Positions 63,449 to 64,000 of a stretch of DNA of 64,000 nt are shown here, one piece after another. A program made the position numbers and the translations under genes. Positions within the stretch are counted from its first letter, which is position 1; every line of letters begins with the position of its first letter. The notes beneath the pieces are model-generated. The model saw nothing but the letters and a program-made list of their open reading frames with translations. It was not told where the DNA came from and did not search any database. The DNA comes from JABMOV01 sp964654545 (GTDB taxonomy: Bacteria; Fidelibacterota; Marinisomatia; Marinisomatales; JABMOV01), in assembly GCA_964654545.1 (NCBI GenBank), contig CAZZIU010000003.1:82194-146193 (forward strand), read 5' to 3'.

Positions 63449-63463
63449 CACGTAAAATACGTG
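63449..63463. promoter_or_regulatory. 15-bp inverted repeat, possible operator
   Basis: CACGTA AAA TACGTG, a perfect six-base inverted repeat with a three-base spacer. Its 3' end lies 14 bases upstream of the -35 of the tRNA-tuf promoter, where an activator or a repressor dimer could act. No such regulator is identified. Confidence 0.4.
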
Positions 63464-63477
63464 TATTCATTCGTTCA

Positions 63478-63505
63478 TTGACATTACATCGGAATTCAAT
63501 ATGAT
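63478..63505 (+). promoter_or_regulatory. sigma-70-type promoter of the tRNA-tuf operon
   Basis: Perfect TTGACA (63478-63483) and TATGAT (63500-63505, five of six) 16 bases apart; the expected transcription start is near 63512, 35 bases before tRNA-Thr. The strongest promoter in the window, as expected for stable RNA plus EF-Tu. The region 63379-63477 is very AT-rich and otherwise holds only the inverted repeat at 63449. Confidence 0.8.
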
Positions 63506-63512
63506 ACCAAGG

Positions 63513-63533
63513 GCATTCTGAGGAATTGAATGC
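63513..63533 (+). ncRNA. leader hairpin of the tRNA-tuf transcript
   Basis: GCATTC and GAATGC (63513-63518 and 63528-63533) can pair around a nine-base loop, directly after the expected start point. It could influence 5' processing of the first tRNA or transcript stability. Only a six-base stem, so tentative. Confidence 0.3.
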
Positions 63534-63546
63534 TTAGGAAAACTTT

Positions 63547-63619
63547 GCCACCGTAGCTCAGCTGGTAGAGCGACTGATTTGTAATCAGTTGGTCGGGGGT
63601 TCGACTCCTCTCGGTGGCT
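63547..63619 (+). tRNA. tRNA-Thr (UGU)
   Basis: 73 bases. Acceptor GCCACCG/CGGTGGC with T as discriminator, D-arm GCTCAGCTGGTAGAGC, anticodon loop TTTGTAA with TGT, T-arm GGGGGTTCGACTCCTC-type. No encoded CCA. Confidence 0.97.
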
Positions 63620-63642
63620 CTTTTGTTATCATGAAGGATTTC

Positions 63643-63725
63643 GGGGAGATGGCCGAGCGGTCAATGGCAGCAGACTGTAAATCTGCCGGCGAATGCCTAC
63701 GGAGGTTCGAATCCTTCTCTCCCCA
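63643..63725 (+). tRNA. tRNA-Tyr (GUA)
   Basis: 83 bases, class II with a long variable arm. Acceptor GGGGAGA/TCTCCCC, discriminator A, anticodon loop CTGTAAA with GTA. No encoded CCA. Confidence 0.97.
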
Positions 63726-63729
63726 CAAT

Positions 63730-63802
63730 GCGGGTGTAGCTCAGTTGGTAGAGCATCAGCCTTCCAAGCTGAGGGTCGCGAGTTCGAATCTCGTCGCCCG
63801 CT
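63730..63802 (+). tRNA. tRNA-Gly (UCC)
   Basis: 73 bases, only four bases after tRNA-Tyr. Acceptor GCGGGTG/CGCCCGC with one G-U pair, discriminator T, anticodon loop CTTCCAA with TCC. No encoded CCA. Confidence 0.97.
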
Positions 63803-63837
63803 CAAACGCTTTTTTTAAACAAAATGAACGAGTGCCT

Positions 63838-63910
<73 letters not shown>

Positions 63911-63946
63911 CTGGTCATTGCAAACAAAACTTGTACGGAGGATTTT

Positions 63947-64000
63947 ATGTCAAAGGCAAAATTTGAGAGAAACAAGCCGCATGTCAACATTGGCACGATA
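63947..64000 (+). CDS. tuf: elongation factor Tu, N-terminal 18 codons (3' partial)
   Basis: The first 18 residues, MSKAKFERNKPHVNIGTI, match EF-Tu. A perfect Shine-Dalgarno GGAGG (63937-63941) precedes the ATG. The gene continues beyond the window. The tRNA gene order upstream is that of the E. coli tufB operon. Confidence 0.95.
   Translation, partial: MSKAKFERNKPHVNIGTI

Overview
The window is a 64-kb piece of a bacterial chromosome, moderately AT-rich by eye, with about 67 protein genes, four tRNA genes and one 100-N scaffold gap (55971-56070). Genes are densely packed; all lie on the + strand except one MFS transporter (17165-18469). No stretch above about 240 bases lacks a gene, and I see no insertion sequence, prophage, integron or CRISPR array. 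Content points to a Gram-negative, didermic member of the FCB group: TamA/TamB, LolA, Lnt, heptose genes, a PorV-like outer-membrane protein, a complete Bat aerotolerance set, an S16 protein with a long acidic tail, and a group-II type geranylgeranylglyceryl phosphate synthase. The mixture fits Marinimicrobia (SAR406/Neomarinimicrobiota) best, but that placement is inference. TTG and GTG starts and short stop/start overlaps (ATGA, TTGA, TAATG) are common, so many genes are probably translationally coupled.

Layout. 1-3881: tamB (5' end outside the window) and tamA. 3989-7599: TPR lipoprotein, MoxR ATPase, DUF58 protein and a BatD-like membrane protein. 7665-10050: efp-accB-accC. 10063-12692: gcvH, GGGP synthase, gmhA, xerD. 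12726-17144: M50 protease, an unlisted 44-residue membrane peptide, an FtcD fusion enzyme carrying a C2H2 zinc-finger-like insert, and mutL. 17165-18469: MFS on the minus strand. 18642-22785: ffh-rpsP-khpA-rimM-trmD-rplS, closed by a clear terminator. 22800-30904: Fsr-like MFS, selA-selB, mutS, PorV-like protein.

31147-44470 is one very long co-directional block: yicC-gmk-rpoZ-udg-dnaB-rel-HU-ruvX-lnt-(hypothetical)-ecfT-truA-htrA-psd-pssA-DUF4321-tatA, ending in a strong hairpin terminator. 44559-50261 is the batABCDE operon, with BatC divided into a TPR protein and a Q/E-rich protein. 50331-55015: SPOR protein, yebC-ruvC-ruvA, aminotransferase, gcvT. 55021-58098: a sugar epimerase and ftsK, each truncated by the scaffold gap; the apparent continuous reading frame across the Ns is an artefact. 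58070-63378: lolA-like, flippase-like, gmhB-like, ddl, a NusG paralogue, cysS and a small secreted protein. 63478-64000: a near-consensus sigma-70 promoter, then tRNA-Thr(UGU)-Tyr(GUA)-Gly(UCC)-Thr(GGU) and the start of tuf, the same order as the E. coli tufB operon.

Together the genes cover envelope biogenesis, translation, DNA repair and replication, stringent response, phospholipid head-group synthesis, fatty-acid initiation and selenocysteine incorporation. The most unusual points are the zinc-finger-like insert in FtcD, the archaeal-type ether-lipid enzyme coupled to gcvH, the roughly 170-residue acidic tail on S16, the division of the MoxR/Bat genes between two loci, and a GmhB-like phosphatase without the usual zinc ligands.
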